Shown here piece by piece: positions 1 to 8,083 of a stretch of 35,640 nucleotides of DNA (positions within the stretch are counted from its first letter, which is position 1; every line of letters starts with the position of its first letter). The stretch is from Chloroflexota bacterium. Its GTDB lineage: Bacteria; Chloroflexota; Ktedonobacteria; Ktedonobacterales; Ktedonobacteraceae. Location of the stretch: NCBI GenBank assembly GCA_005881495.1, contig VBHI01000217.1:1-35640 (forward strand), written 5' to 3'. A model generated the notes under the pieces. It ran no database searches. It was not told the DNA's origin and was given only the letters and a program-made list of their open reading frames with translations. A program made the translations under genes and the position numbers.

Positions 1-201
1 CAGCCTGGTCAGAGTTGCCAGGCGCAGCCCTCGTCTCCAGGTCAATCAGCCAACAATAGTGGATCACCATTTGCCGGTGGGCAAGCTGACGCAGTCTACG
101 CAGGTAATCCGGGAACTGCATCGTCTTTGAATGCCAATAGCTTGCTTGCCGTATCCCAGTATGACGTGGCCTGCTTCCAGGTGTCACAACCCCAGCCGTA
201 G
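1..201 (+). CDS. C-terminal fragment of an unrecognised secreted-type protein (cut by window edge)
   Basis: The first frame is open from base 1 to a TAG at 199-201, giving 66 residues with no start in the window. The peptide is rich in Gln, Ser, Gly, Asn and Pro and contains two cysteines (near residues 6 and 59). It reads like the low-complexity tail of an extracellular or cell-surface protein. No domain is recognisable. A hairpin terminator about 50 bases downstream supports a real gene end here. The function is unknown. Confidence 0.5.
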   Translation, partial: QPGQSCQAQPSSPGQSANNSGSPFAGGQADAVYAGNPGTASSLNANSLLAVSQYDVACFQVSQPQP

Positions 202-254
202 CAACAGGCCGCAAAACAACGCGCAGGCATAGGAGCCTGTGACACATGGGGAAA

Positions 255-282
255 GCGGGTATCCTACCGATTGGATACCCGC
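255..282 (+). terminator. Rho-independent-type hairpin after the left-edge gene
   Basis: A perfect 10-bp stem (255-264 with 273-282, GCGGGTATCC/GGATACCCGC) closes an 8-base loop and is followed by CTTTGTT. The T tract is short and interrupted, so the terminator is of moderate strength. It probably ends transcription of the partial plus-strand gene. The remaining stretch from 283 to 581 shows no convincing gene. It holds only a weak GAGGGG/CCCCTC hairpin at 460-477. Confidence 0.6.
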
Positions 283-581
283 CTTTGTTATGTACTGAAG
301 CAAAAGAGCGACGGCCTGCCGCAAGAAGCCTGCCGCCATGTGTTTCACATCTCATCGTTGGTATGTTCGCCCACTTATGGAGTAAAGGTACTCTTCAACA
401 ACGCTACAGGAAATTTGTTCCCAGCACGAATGAGGCGCAGACAGAGGTATAACTATGGGGAGGGGTAGGCTCCCCTCGGAATATACCAGACATAGCCATC
501 AAGAAAAAGGCGTTGATATGCCCTATCGCCACCTGCCGCTGCTACCTTCTTTTCAAGCGCAGGTATGCGCTAGATATTTCA

Positions 582-1775
582 TTACAACAATAATTTCGCA
601 ATACTCAGTAGCTGATCGCCAGTCAGGCCATTCCCGGTAATAGTAATACCAACGCCCTTCTCGGTCCAGGAGAGCGTCGTCGCGCCATTGGTTGTCGACA
701 CTGTTCCTGTCGTTCCCCGCAAGCTGACCTGTCGACCTCCACTGGAAGGCAAGTTCGCCAGCGCTTTCCCCTGGGCAATGGTAAAACTGCTGCTCCCTTT
801 GGTATAGCTCAGTGTGTAAATCTGATTGCCTGGGGCGCCCAGCGCGTTAACATTGCCCAGGACATAGTCCGCCTGGGAGGCGGGAATACTGAGCAAATGA
901 TAGCCGGCCTGTCTGGCCCTTTGCTGTGCCTGGTCCAGGGTTAGCGAACCTGTGCCAGGGATAGTATTCGCTGGCGGTAAAGACAGTACTTTGACGCCCT
1001 CGGGAACAACGAAGGTAAATGTGCTTGCTGGAATGGGCTGATTGAGTATGAGCATAGGAATATTCAGCAAGACCTGGCCCAGGCCCTGGATCATCAGATT
1101 CACCTGTATTGGCAGGTTCGTTGTCTTATCAATGTAGACATTACCAGAATAGCTGAAATTCCCGAAGCCACCCCCACCACCCCCACCGCCCGTTGCTGAT
1201 TGCCCCCGCGAAACAACATGTACATCGTACGCATCATGTCCATTAATCTTCGTCGAGGATGATACTAATGTTGCGTCACTTTGTGTAAAGACCGGGCGTA
1301 AGATATTCAAAATGAGCTGGCTCCGGCCATTGGCTGTCGGTGTCGCACTGGCTGTGCTGACCGTCACTGGTCCTTTATAGACAACCTTCTTTGTTGGATC
1401 GTACTGCCAGATTACTTTGCCATCGCTCACCGTAATTGAACCGGTAGGAAACTGCGCAACCGTTGATTGCAGTACAACCGTGCGAATTTTGTTGGGTAAA
1501 GCATTCCATATCTCGCTATTTTCGGTCCCATTAAAGGCCGGACCGGTAATCTTTACGTCGAACACGCCATGTAGCGTACTGGCCGTATTAAACTTCTGCG
1601 CCATTGTACTCAACAACTGCTGTCCCGGTCCGGGAGTTGGGGTCGGTGGGAGTGTTGGAGTAGCTTTTGTCTGTGCCTGCGGCGCATTGGAACCACCAAG
1701 GGCACCGCAAGCGGCCAGGAGCATCACTATAAAAAGTATGGCAAAACCACCACAAATCCGACGATAAAAGTGCAT
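582..1775 (-). CDS. Secreted lipoprotein with LolA-like and DUF4367-like regions
   Basis: This 397-residue protein starts with a lipoprotein signal peptide: basic MHFYRR, a hydrophobic core, and the lipobox LLAAC. A Thr/Pro linker (TPTLPPTPTPGP) follows. The region at about 50-270 resembles LolA/LppX-type lipoprotein carriers and includes an eight-glycine run. The last 120 residues resemble DUF4367, ending in a W...G..I.G.L pattern. It probably sits on the outer face of the cytoplasmic membrane; a role in carrying or sensing hydrophobic ligands is inference. A GTG 27 bases upstream is also in frame, but the ATG at 1775 is preferred because AAAGGA stands 7 bases before it. It has its own likely promoter near 1900, so it may be separate from the sigma/Rieske operon upstream. 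Confidence 0.75.
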   Translation of the reverse strand: MHFYRRICGGFAILFIVMLLAACGALGGSNAPQAQTKATPTLPPTPTPGPGQQLLSTMAQKFNTASTLHGVFDVKITGPAFNGTENSEIWNALPNKIRTVVLQSTVAQFPTGSITVSDGKVIWQYDPTKKVVYKGPVTVSTASATPTANGRSQLILNILRPVFTQSDATLVSSSTKINGHDAYDVHVVSRGQSATGGGGGGGGFGNFSYSGNVYIDKTTNLPIQVNLMIQGLGQVLLNIPMLILNQPIPASTFTFVVPEGVKVLSLPPANTIPGTGSLTLDQAQQRARQAGYHLLSIPASQADYVLGNVNALGAPGNQIYTLSYTKGSSSFTIAQGKALANLPSSGGRQVSLRGTTGTVSTTNGATTLSWTEKGVGITITGNGLTGDQLLSIAKLLL

Positions 1776-1894
1776 AGGAAGTTCCTTTATATTTATATTC
1801 ACGCATATTCAGACATTATTTTTAGCTAGGCCATGTCCATGTTTTTCTGAAGCCTCATCGCTACGCTCTTCGCAATGATTTTTTTGTATATCAG

Positions 1895-1903
1895 AGTATA
1901 GCA
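1895..1903 (-). promoter_or_regulatory. Extended -10 promoter for the 582-1775 lipoprotein gene
   Basis: Read on the minus strand, TGCTATACT matches an extended -10 (TGnTATAAT) with one mismatch. No good -35 lies 17 bases upstream, as is common for extended -10 promoters. It lies about 120 bases upstream of the lipoprotein start, in the 229-base gap between the YtkA-like gene and this one. Confidence 0.4.
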
Positions 1904-2004
1904 CAGGGAGGAGGTGGGTACATCTTTGGGCAGGTCACCAACTAAGATTGTGGATAGTCCTGCCACAAGCATCAGGTGGTTGGCCCGATGCATTTATGGC
2001 CAGA

Positions 2005-2436
2005 TTATTGCGCAGTCACTTCAAAATCTGTGCTCACGGGGGCCGCACCTGGAGTCGTGATAATAACATGGACTTTCCAGTAGCCGCTCATAGAAAACTG
2101 TACATTGGCGAGATATGTGCCGTCACCTTGCGCACGAGCCTCTACTCTATCGACGCCCATATCCATTTCCACCATAGTACTCTCCAGCATAACATGTGCG
2201 TTGGTGACAGGTTGTTGTGAACTACTAGAGAGTACCTGTAACGAGAGCGTTGCGGGCTGCGTGATGAGAGGTGGATTCGGGTTGACCTGCAGAGTAACCT
2301 GGTAGGGGCCAGCACTAGCAGTTTGTTCCTGCGCGGTCACCCTATGGGGAATAATAGAGGTAATAACAGTGCCAAGCCACGTCAGCAAAATGAGAAAAGT
2401 GATCCCAAGAGCAACGACGAGCAGGCTACGCCTCAT
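2005..2436 (-). CDS. Membrane-anchored YtkA/FixH-like protein
   Basis: This 143-residue protein has one N-terminal membrane segment (about residues 5-27) and an extracytoplasmic immunoglobulin-like domain. The pattern NAHVMLESTMVEMDMG...G.YLA.V.FSMSGYWKV is typical of the YtkA/FixH family (PF13115-like). Met and His residues in such domains often bind copper, but binding here is inferred only. The ATG at 2436 overlaps the TGA of the Rieske gene (ATGA), with AAGG 7 bases upstream, so translation is probably coupled. An in-frame GTG at 2442 is less likely because the SD would abut it. As third gene of the ECF sigma-Rieske operon, it suggests an extracytoplasmic redox or metal function. Confidence 0.75.
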   Translation of the reverse strand: MRRSLLVVALGITFLILLTWLGTVITSIIPHRVTAQEQTASAGPYQVTLQVNPNPPLITQPATLSLQVLSSSSQQPVTNAHVMLESTMVEMDMGVDRVEARAQGDGTYLANVQFSMSGYWKVHVIITTPGAAPVSTDFEVTAQ

Positions 2437-3266
2437 TGCCACGCCTTGGTAGAAGGGGAACCAGGGTTAACCGGTACCTCGACATAGACATTGCCATTGA
2501 CTATTTTTGTATTCAAGCGCGGCAATGGGCGGAGGTAACGTAATTTAGCAGCGCCAGCATCGATCCCGCCATACTCAGTAAACAGGCCGCCATGACAGGG
2601 GCAATGGTATTTACGGTCCGAGTCCTGCCATTGCACAATACAACCCATGTGCGTACAAGCTGCGGAGATAGCGATAATCTTCCCCTTGTCTGGATCACCG
2701 CCATCGCCATCATCGCGTATGATATAGCCAACAACCGTGTCTGCGACAAAGCGCACGGCTTTATCTCCCAGGTTAGCAAGCGTAGTCACAAGGTGCCACG
2801 TGGTGGGAACGCCAGCCGCTATGAGTTGACCTGAATATGGGTCGGGAGTTTGTTGAGGTTGTTGAGGTTGTCTTGCCGCCTGTGCCTGTTCAACTATACG
2901 CTCTAGACCGGCTCCAACTACTAATGAAGCAGCGGCAGCGGCCCCACCAGTCAACAGCGCGCGCCGGGAGACATTGCGCTTCTGCTTCTGCTCTCTTTTG
3001 CGCTTCAGAGTTTGAGGTTGAGGTTCTACTTTTGCTCGCTCTTGGAGTTCCTGCTCGAGACGAGCCTGCAACTCGGCGGCAAACTCCGGTCGAGGCTCAC
3101 TGGCTTCAGGGGACGCGGAGCGAAAAAGTGCAGCCATGCGATAGACATTCGCCTGGCTGGGTGTCAGCTCCGCCGGTGGGTGGGCGACACGGCCTGCCTG
3201 AAGCTGCTCAATATAGTGTTCCAGCTCCAGATAGTCTTCAAATCGTTCCTGGTCTTCACCTGGCAT
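2433..3266 (-). CDS. Rieske [2Fe-2S] protein with anti-sigma-like N-terminal region
   Basis: The product has 277 residues. Residues 1-95 form a charged, helical N-terminus (AELTPSQANVYRMAALFR and a Glu/Gln/Arg-rich stretch) of a kind I associate with sigma-linked proteins in Chloroflexota and Actinobacteria. A twin-arginine-like NVSRRALL precedes one hydrophobic segment (about 103-121). The Rieske domain follows, with both cluster motifs intact: CTHMGC (Cys204, His206, Cys209) and CPCH (Cys222, Cys224, His225). The usual CHGS is CHGG, so the hydrogen-bonding Ser is absent and a lower redox potential might be expected. It lies 67 bases after the ECF sigma gene and overlaps the YtkA-like gene. 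No cytochrome b gene is nearby, which argues against a bc1 complex and for a stand-alone redox or regulatory role (inference). Confidence 0.85.
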   Translation of the reverse strand: MPGEDQERFEDYLELEHYIEQLQAGRVAHPPAELTPSQANVYRMAALFRSASPEASEPRPEFAAELQARLEQELQERAKVEPQPQTLKRKREQKQKRNVSRRALLTGGAAAAASLVVGAGLERIVEQAQAARQPQQPQQTPDPYSGQLIAAGVPTTWHLVTTLANLGDKAVRFVADTVVGYIIRDDGDGGDPDKGKIIAISAACTHMGCIVQWQDSDRKYHCPCHGGLFTEYGGIDAGAAKLRYLRPLPRLNTKIVNGNVYVEVPVNPGSPSTKAWQ

Positions 3267-3333
3267 AGTCTTGTTTCTCCGGGTTAGTTATAATGGCTGG
3301 TGCGGGCAGGGTCCCCTACCCACTCATACACAT

Positions 3334-3933
3334 TTACTTGCTTACTATGGCAATATGTTCGAGATCTGCGGCGCGTTTAAGCGCACGAAACTGTAACACT
3401 TTTACATTGGCCTCCGTCAAGCCCAAACTCAAAGCTGTCTCTTTAATTGAAAGATTGAACAGAAAACGACACGTCAAAACCTCTCGATAGTGTTCAGGCA
3501 AAGCCTGAAGAATACGCTGCACACGCTCCGTAGGCATGCTACTAACAGGCTTGTACTCTTCTTCTGCTGGGCCTTCCCAGCCGGCCTCGAGCAGTTCTTC
3601 TAAAGAGCTAGCTGACACGCGGTAGTAGACGCGCCAGTAGTCAGCAATGGTTGTACGCGCAACTTGAAACAGCCATTTCTGCATACTTTGCGGTCCGCGT
3701 TCAGTGTCAACGCCACGTATCGCTTTAATAAATATTTGAGACGTCAGGTCCTCGGCCTCTTCTCGGTTGCCAACTTTACTATACACATAGCGATAAATAA
3801 GGCCCAGGTTTTCCTGATAGAACGTCTGAAATTGCTGCACATCTTCCTCCCGCCGAGGTATCCGCGCTCCGGCAATGCCCCGTTCTACCCTGGCAAGATG
3901 TGGATTTTCCTGATTACTGTGCAGTGTACTCAC
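3334..3933 (-). CDS. ECF-type RNA polymerase sigma factor
   Basis: This protein of about 199 residues has the two-domain ECF layout. Region 2 (FYQENLGLIYRYVYSKVG..EEAEDLTSQIF) binds core polymerase and the -10 element. Region 4 near the end (LPEHYREVLTCRF...SIKETALSLGLTEANVKV) is a helix-turn-helix for the -35. An upstream ATG at 3987 extends the frame but has no SD. The GTG at 3933 has AGAGGA 6 bases upstream and is the better start. It heads a minus-strand operon with the Rieske and YtkA-like genes. The next gene would be expected to encode its anti-sigma factor, and its membrane Rieske product may fill that role. Confidence 0.85.
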   Translation of the reverse strand: MSTLHSNQENPHLARVERGIAGARIPRREEDVQQFQTFYQENLGLIYRYVYSKVGNREEAEDLTSQIFIKAIRGVDTERGPQSMQKWLFQVARTTIADYWRVYYRVSASSLEELLEAGWEGPAEEEYKPVSSMPTERVQRILQALPEHYREVLTCRFLFNLSIKETALSLGLTEANVKVLQFRALKRAADLEHIAIVSK

Positions 3934-4146
3934 AACGCTTCCTCTGCTATGGCAGCCTGCTACATACAGGCGCCACGAAGTAGACATAAAAAATTGTCGT
4001 AGCAGATATTATTACGTTGCCAGGTTACAATGACAGTTTTCGTTACAAACGATTCAACGAACCATGTTGTGAAGGATCCAACTCTATCTTAGCATGTGGT
4101 CATTGTTGACACAAGAGCAAGAGGTACAGGTGACCACAAAAAAAGG

Positions 4147-4229
4147 GGCGAGCTATGCTTTGCACACCCCTGCAAATACGCGCACGTCTGGCAACATTGC
4201 CTTTGCAGGGGCGAAGCATGGCTCGCCCT
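4147..4229. repeat. Long imperfect inverted repeat in the sigma/sdh divergent gap
   Basis: The left arm (4147-4176) and right arm (4203-4229) pair over about 26 positions with two mismatches and a 3-base bulge (GGCGAGC-ATGCTT-CCCCTGCAAA against its complement). They enclose a 26-base loop. The repeat sits in the 734-base gap between the sigma factor and sdhC. There is no T tract on either side. It could be a small palindromic repeat element, an RNA structure, or the far end of the sigma operon control region. Confidence 0.55.
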
Positions 4230-4330
4230 GAATAAATTCTCAGTGGGATTTTTCTCTGGTTCTCATATTATACACTACTTTGACGGATTTTTACAGGGGA
4301 TAAGAAGAGCAAATTCTCGTTTACCCCTCT

Positions 4331-4359
4331 TTGCGCAACACCTTACTGTGCGCTATAAT
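4331..4359 (+). promoter_or_regulatory. Likely sigma-70-type promoter of the sdh operon
   Basis: TTGCGC (4331-4336) is separated by 17 bases from a perfect TATAAT (4354-4359). Transcription from about 4366 would give a leader of roughly 300 bases before sdhC. A 67-codon frame in that leader (4385-4588) has no good SD and is not called. Confidence 0.5.
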
Positions 4360-4667
4360 AAGAATACGACGTCAATAAGACTGATTGCTACCGGCACAAG
4401 AGTGTGCCTACATATCATCTTACCTAAAGGGCGTTGATTCTAGAGATGCGAGCACATTTGATGATGCTGGTAGATTCACCACCCAGACGTACTCACTCCC
4501 TTCAGGGTTAGCGATTCGCCTATTTTTGTTGTCAGGATATCCATCAGGGTTATCCAAAAGGCGAGAGCAAGAGCTGCGAGGCCGCTGAATACGTGCGATC
4601 CCTGATCTATTTTATTTTGCCTCAGGCCCTCCTCAGGCTCTTCCCCGCCACCAGAATTGAGGTTGTT

Positions 4668-5051
4668 ATGTACAGAGGTCAATCCGGGATGTGGTCCTGG
4701 TTGCTTCATCGCGTTACAGGACTGGCTATCCTCTTGTTTCTCATGATCCATATTGTGGATGTGTCTTTGTTAGGCTTCGGCCCAGCCGTCTACAATGAAG
4801 GTATTTTGCTCTTCGACAGCATCATCGTTCGGTTTTTATCCCTGGCCTTGATAGGTGCTGTACTCCTGCATGGCTTTAACGGTATACGTATCATGGTGAT
4901 CGACTTCTGGCGCAAGGGCGTGCGTTACCAGGTGCTGATGTTCGTTATCGTCATGGTTCTCACCATCGTCGGTTTCATCCCCATCGCATACTTTGTCCTT
5001 GAGCCGGCGCTGCCATTTTTACAACCACACGCGACGACAATCACAAAGTAA
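4668..5051 (+). CDS. sdhC: Succinate dehydrogenase cytochrome b subunit (SdhC)
   Basis: This 127-residue membrane subunit of complex II anchors the SdhAB catalytic dimer and passes electrons to quinone. Near the N-terminus it has the family signature WSWLLHRVTG (His14), then three hydrophobic segments. His28 (MIHIVDV) and the LLHGFNGIR motif are candidate heme and quinone-site residues. Earlier in-frame starts exist from 4593, but the ATG at 4668 is preferred: it begins the conserved MYRGQSG..W segment and has GAGG 5 bases upstream. It is the first gene of sdhC-D-A-B; a 76-base gap with a strong SD separates it from sdhD. Confidence 0.85.
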   Translation: MYRGQSGMWSWLLHRVTGLAILLFLMIHIVDVSLLGFGPAVYNEGILLFDSIIVRFLSLALIGAVLLHGFNGIRIMVIDFWRKGVRYQVLMFVIVMVLTIVGFIPIAYFVLEPALPFLQPHATTITK

Positions 5052-5127
5052 TAACTGGATAACGTGGGCCTGTCCCCCCACCCCGCATGGGACACGATAC
5101 ATCGGGTCCCTACTAGGAGGAACACAC

Positions 5128-5535
5128 ATGCGTATTTCGACTGGATATGGAGCGAAACCAGCTAGCGGCGGATTTGAAACCTTTTCCTGGTATTTTTTCC
5201 GCATCTCTGGCATCTTGCTGATTTTCCTTGTTATCTTTCACTTGCTCATTATGCACGTTACGACTGATGTTGCCTGTACAACGTACCAGTTCGTGACAAT
5301 GCGCTACGATAACCCCCTCTGGAGACTCTACGACTGGTTACTCCTGTTGTTGGCGCTCCTGCATGGTATGAACGGCTTGCGCGTAGTCATCGATGATTAT
5401 GTTCGTGGGCGTGGCGCACGGCTGACCTTGATGTCAGTGGCCGGAACACTGACCTTGATCTTCTTTATGTTAGGTACGATTACGCTGATCACTTTCCAGC
5501 ACACGGCAAATCTCGGCGTATCCTGCCTTCACTAG
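5128..5535 (+). CDS. sdhD: Succinate dehydrogenase membrane anchor subunit (SdhD)
   Basis: This 135-residue protein has three membrane segments. It begins ETFSWYFFRISGILL, with candidate heme histidines in IFHLLIMH and in LLHGMNGLR. The LLHGxNGxR motif is shared with SdhC, so the two anchors look like diverged paralogues, as usual in this complex II type. AGGAGG stands 7 bases before the ATG at 5128, ruling out the longer frame from 4993. It works with SdhC as the quinone-reducing membrane domain. sdhA begins 18 bases downstream. Confidence 0.85.
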   Translation: MRISTGYGAKPASGGFETFSWYFFRISGILLIFLVIFHLLIMHVTTDVACTTYQFVTMRYDNPLWRLYDWLLLLLALLHGMNGLRVVIDDYVRGRGARLTLMSVAGTLTLIFFMLGTITLITFQHTANLGVSCLH

Positions 5536-5553
5536 TAGTAGCGAGGATGCACT

Positions 5554-7290
5554 ATGTATTATAAATTTGACGTGGTCATCGTTGGTTCCGGCGGGGCCGG
5601 TTTGATGGCCGCTATGCAACTGCCCGACACCAGCGTAGCCGTGCTCAGTAAAGTCTACCCCACACGTTCGCACACTGGCGCGGCCCAGGGTGGTGTCGCT
5701 GCCGCGCTGGGTAACCTAGAAGAAGACCATTGGAAATGGCACATGTACGATACCGTCAAAGGCGGTGACTACCTGGTAGACCAGCCCGCGGCTGAGATCC
5801 TGGCACGCGAGGCAATTGATGCCGTCTACGAACTTGAACATCGCGGCCTGCCGTTTAACCGCACCCCGGATGGACGTATCGACCAGCGTCGCTTCGGTGG
5901 CCACACGCGCAACTTCGGCGAGGCCGCGGTACGACGCGCCTGCTACGCGGCTGATCGCACCGGCCATATGATTCTCCAGACGATGTACCAGAGCGCAGTG
6001 AAAAACCAGGTACGCTTCTTCAGTGAATTCCTCGCGCTCGACCTGCTGTTCAACGATGGTCAGGCCTGCGGCGTTGTGGCGCTGGAGATTCGCACAGGAG
6101 AAATTCACACCTTCCATGCCAAAGCAGTGCTCTTCGCCACGGGTGGCTATGGACGAGCATGGCGTGTTACCAGTAACGCCTTCGCCTGCACTGGCGACGG
6201 CATGGCCATCGCCTACCGCCGGGGCATACCCCTGCAGGACATGGAGATGTACCAGTTCCATCCCACCGGTATCTACAAGGTGGGCGTTCTGCTCAGCGAG
6301 GCAGCGCGCGGTGAGGGCGGCAAGCTGCTTAACGGCAAAGGCGAGTACTTTATGGAACGCTACATGCCCACACTCAAGGACCTCGCTCCGCGCGATATCG
6401 TTTCGCGCTGTATCATCCAGGAGATCAAAGAGGGGCGCGGCGTAGAGGGCAAAGATTATGTTTACCTCGATGTACGACACCTGGGAGCCAAGACGATCTC
6501 CGAGAAGTTACCCGATATCACCGATTTCGCGCGTAACTATCTTGGCGTCGAGCCAATTACTGAACCTGTGCCGATCCAACCGACCGCGCACTACGCCATG
6601 GGGGGCATTCCAACCGATGAGGATGCGCGTGTCGTCATTGATCCACAATGGACACCAATGCCTGGCTTCTATGCCGCTGGCGAGGTAGCCTGCGTCTCGG
6701 TACACGGCGCCAACCGCCTTGGTACGAATTCACTGGTCGACCTGATTGTTTTTGGCCGGCGCGCCGGCAAACACATCGCGAAGTTCATTACTGAAAACAG
6801 CCACGCGCCGCTTCCAGACGAACCAGAGGCATACGCTCGCGAATTAGTGGACAAGCTCTATAGCTCTACCGGCGGAGAGTCAGCGGCCCGTGTGCGTAGT
6901 ACGCTACAAAATGAGATGGACGAAAGGGTCTATGTTGAGCGTAGCGACAAGGGGCTGCACCATGCCCTCGACACATTGGATGGCTTGCAGGATACTTATA
7001 AGCGGGCACAATTACAGGATAAAGGCAAAAAGTTTAACACGGAGTTGGTTGAAGCTATTGAGCTTGGTTTCCTGCTGGATTGCAGTGAGGCAACCATTCA
7101 TGGCGCCCTGGCACGTACGGAGAGTCGCGGTGCACACTATCGTCTCGACTACCAGAAGCGTGACGATGCCAACTGGTTAAAACATACCCTCGCGTACAAG
7201 GGTACGAAGGCACATGATGTACGCCTGGATTACAAGGATGTCAAATTGATTGATGATCCAATATTCAAGCCCAAGGAACGGAAATATTAA
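5554..7290 (+). CDS. sdhA: Succinate dehydrogenase flavoprotein subunit (SdhA)
   Basis: The 578 residues match the normal family length. The FAD-binding GxGxxG is at residues 11-16 (VGSGGAGLMAA). The covalent-flavin motif RSHTGAAQGG places the FAD on His40. Substrate and active-site motifs are in place: FHPTGIY, EAARGEGG, PTAHYAMGGI and GEVACVSVHGANRLGTNSL. The protein oxidises succinate to fumarate on the cytoplasmic face and passes electrons to SdhB. GAGG stands 7 bases before the ATG. The stop codon overlaps the SD of sdhB, which indicates tight coupling. Several antisense frames over this gene are shadows. Confidence 0.97.
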   Translation: MYYKFDVVIVGSGGAGLMAAMQLPDTSVAVLSKVYPTRSHTGAAQGGVAAALGNLEEDHWKWHMYDTVKGGDYLVDQPAAEILAREAIDAVYELEHRGLPFNRTPDGRIDQRRFGGHTRNFGEAAVRRACYAADRTGHMILQTMYQSAVKNQVRFFSEFLALDLLFNDGQACGVVALEIRTGEIHTFHAKAVLFATGGYGRAWRVTSNAFACTGDGMAIAYRRGIPLQDMEMYQFHPTGIYKVGVLLSEAARGEGGKLLNGKGEYFMERYMPTLKDLAPRDIVSRCIIQEIKEGRGVEGKDYVYLDVRHLGAKTISEKLPDITDFARNYLGVEPITEPVPIQPTAHYAMGGIPTDEDARVVIDPQWTPMPGFYAAGEVACVSVHGANRLGTNSLVDLIVFGRRAGKHIAKFITENSHAPLPDEPEAYARELVDKLYSSTGGESAARVRSTLQNEMDERVYVERSDKGLHHALDTLDGLQDTYKRAQLQDKGKKFNTELVEAIELGFLLDCSEATIHGALARTESRGAHYRLDYQKRDDANWLKHTLAYKGTKAHDVRLDYKDVKLIDDPIFKPKERKY

Positions 7291-7301
7291 GGAGGCAAAC
7301 C

Positions 7302-8009
7302 ATGAATGTGTTGGTGCGTATCAGACGCTTCGACCCCGAAAAGGATAAGAAGCCATACTGGGCCGATTATCGCGTGGAGGTCGATCCCATCGACCGCCTG
7401 CTGGACGCCATGAACACCATCAAATGGACAATGGATGGCTCTCTCACATACCGCCGCTCCTGCGCACATGGTGTCTGTGGTTCGGATGCCATGCGCATCA
7501 ATGGCCGCAACCGCCTGGCTTGCAAGGTCCTGATGCGCGATGTTGGCGATAAGGTGACGATTGAACCTATGCTTGGCTACCCGGTCATCAAAGACCTTGT
7601 AGTCGACATGGATCCGTTCTTTGATAAATATAAATCCGTCAAGCCCTACCTGATCACATACGACAGTGAGCCGGGAACGGAACGCCTGCAAAGCCCTGCC
7701 CAGCGCGAGCGCTACGATGAAGGCACGAAGTGTATTCTCTGTGGCGCCTGTACGGGTTCTTGCCCATCAGTATGGGCCAACCCCGACTGGGTTGGACCTG
7801 CCTCGATCGTCAACGCTCACCGCTTCATCTTTGATAGCCGCGACCAGGGAGCAGCGGAACGGCTTGCCATCCTGGGACAACGCGACGGCGTCTGGCGCTG
7901 CCGCACCATCTTTAACTGTGCGGACGCCTGCCCTCGCGGTATCCCCGTTACCGACCTGATCGAGCAAGTGAAACGCGCTATCGTCTACAACGACACCGCC
8001 GGGGAATAA
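7302..8009 (+). CDS. sdhB: Succinate dehydrogenase iron-sulfur subunit (SdhB)
   Basis: The protein has 235 residues and three cluster motifs. A plant-type [2Fe-2S] region (SCAHGVCGSDAM, then a later Cys in LACKV) is followed by a bacterial ferredoxin-type domain with CILCGACTGSCP for [4Fe-4S], and CRTIFNC..ACPRG for [3Fe-4S] and closing ligands. It relays electrons from SdhA flavin to the membrane quinone site. AAGGAGG lies directly upstream and overlaps the sdhA stop. It is the last gene of the operon; a structured hairpin follows at 8015. Confidence 0.96.
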   Translation: MNVLVRIRRFDPEKDKKPYWADYRVEVDPIDRLLDAMNTIKWTMDGSLTYRRSCAHGVCGSDAMRINGRNRLACKVLMRDVGDKVTIEPMLGYPVIKDLVVDMDPFFDKYKSVKPYLITYDSEPGTERLQSPAQRERYDEGTKCILCGACTGSCPSVWANPDWVGPASIVNAHRFIFDSRDQGAAERLAILGQRDGVWRCRTIFNCADACPRGIPVTDLIEQVKRAIVYNDTAGE

Positions 8010-8014
8010 ACTTG

Positions 8015-8061
8015 GAATGAAGGGTCTCACGGCAGCCCGCGCTGCTAGAAACCCTTCATTC
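8015..8061 (+). terminator. Terminator hairpin ending the sdh operon
   Basis: An 11-bp perfect stem (8015-8025, GAATGAAGGGT, with 8051-8061) surrounds an inner GCAGC/GCTGC hairpin (8032-8036 with 8041-8045). TGTTTG follows. It stands 6 bases after the sdhB stop and 23 bases before the next gene, so it separates sdh from the hydrolase gene. Confidence 0.65.
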
Positions 8062-8083
8062 TGTTTGAAGGTGATAGGTCCTT

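Noticed and set aside
1170..1195. Run of C/G bases giving eight glycines, considered a sequencing artefact
   Set aside because: The reading frame continues correctly on both sides, so the run is likely real.
4385..4588. 67-codon frame in the sdh leader
   Set aside because: No SD, no conserved features, and it overlaps the expected untranslated leader.
5716..6480. 254-codon minus-strand open frame inside sdhA
   Set aside because: Antisense to a certain gene and lacking any domain; caused by codon bias.
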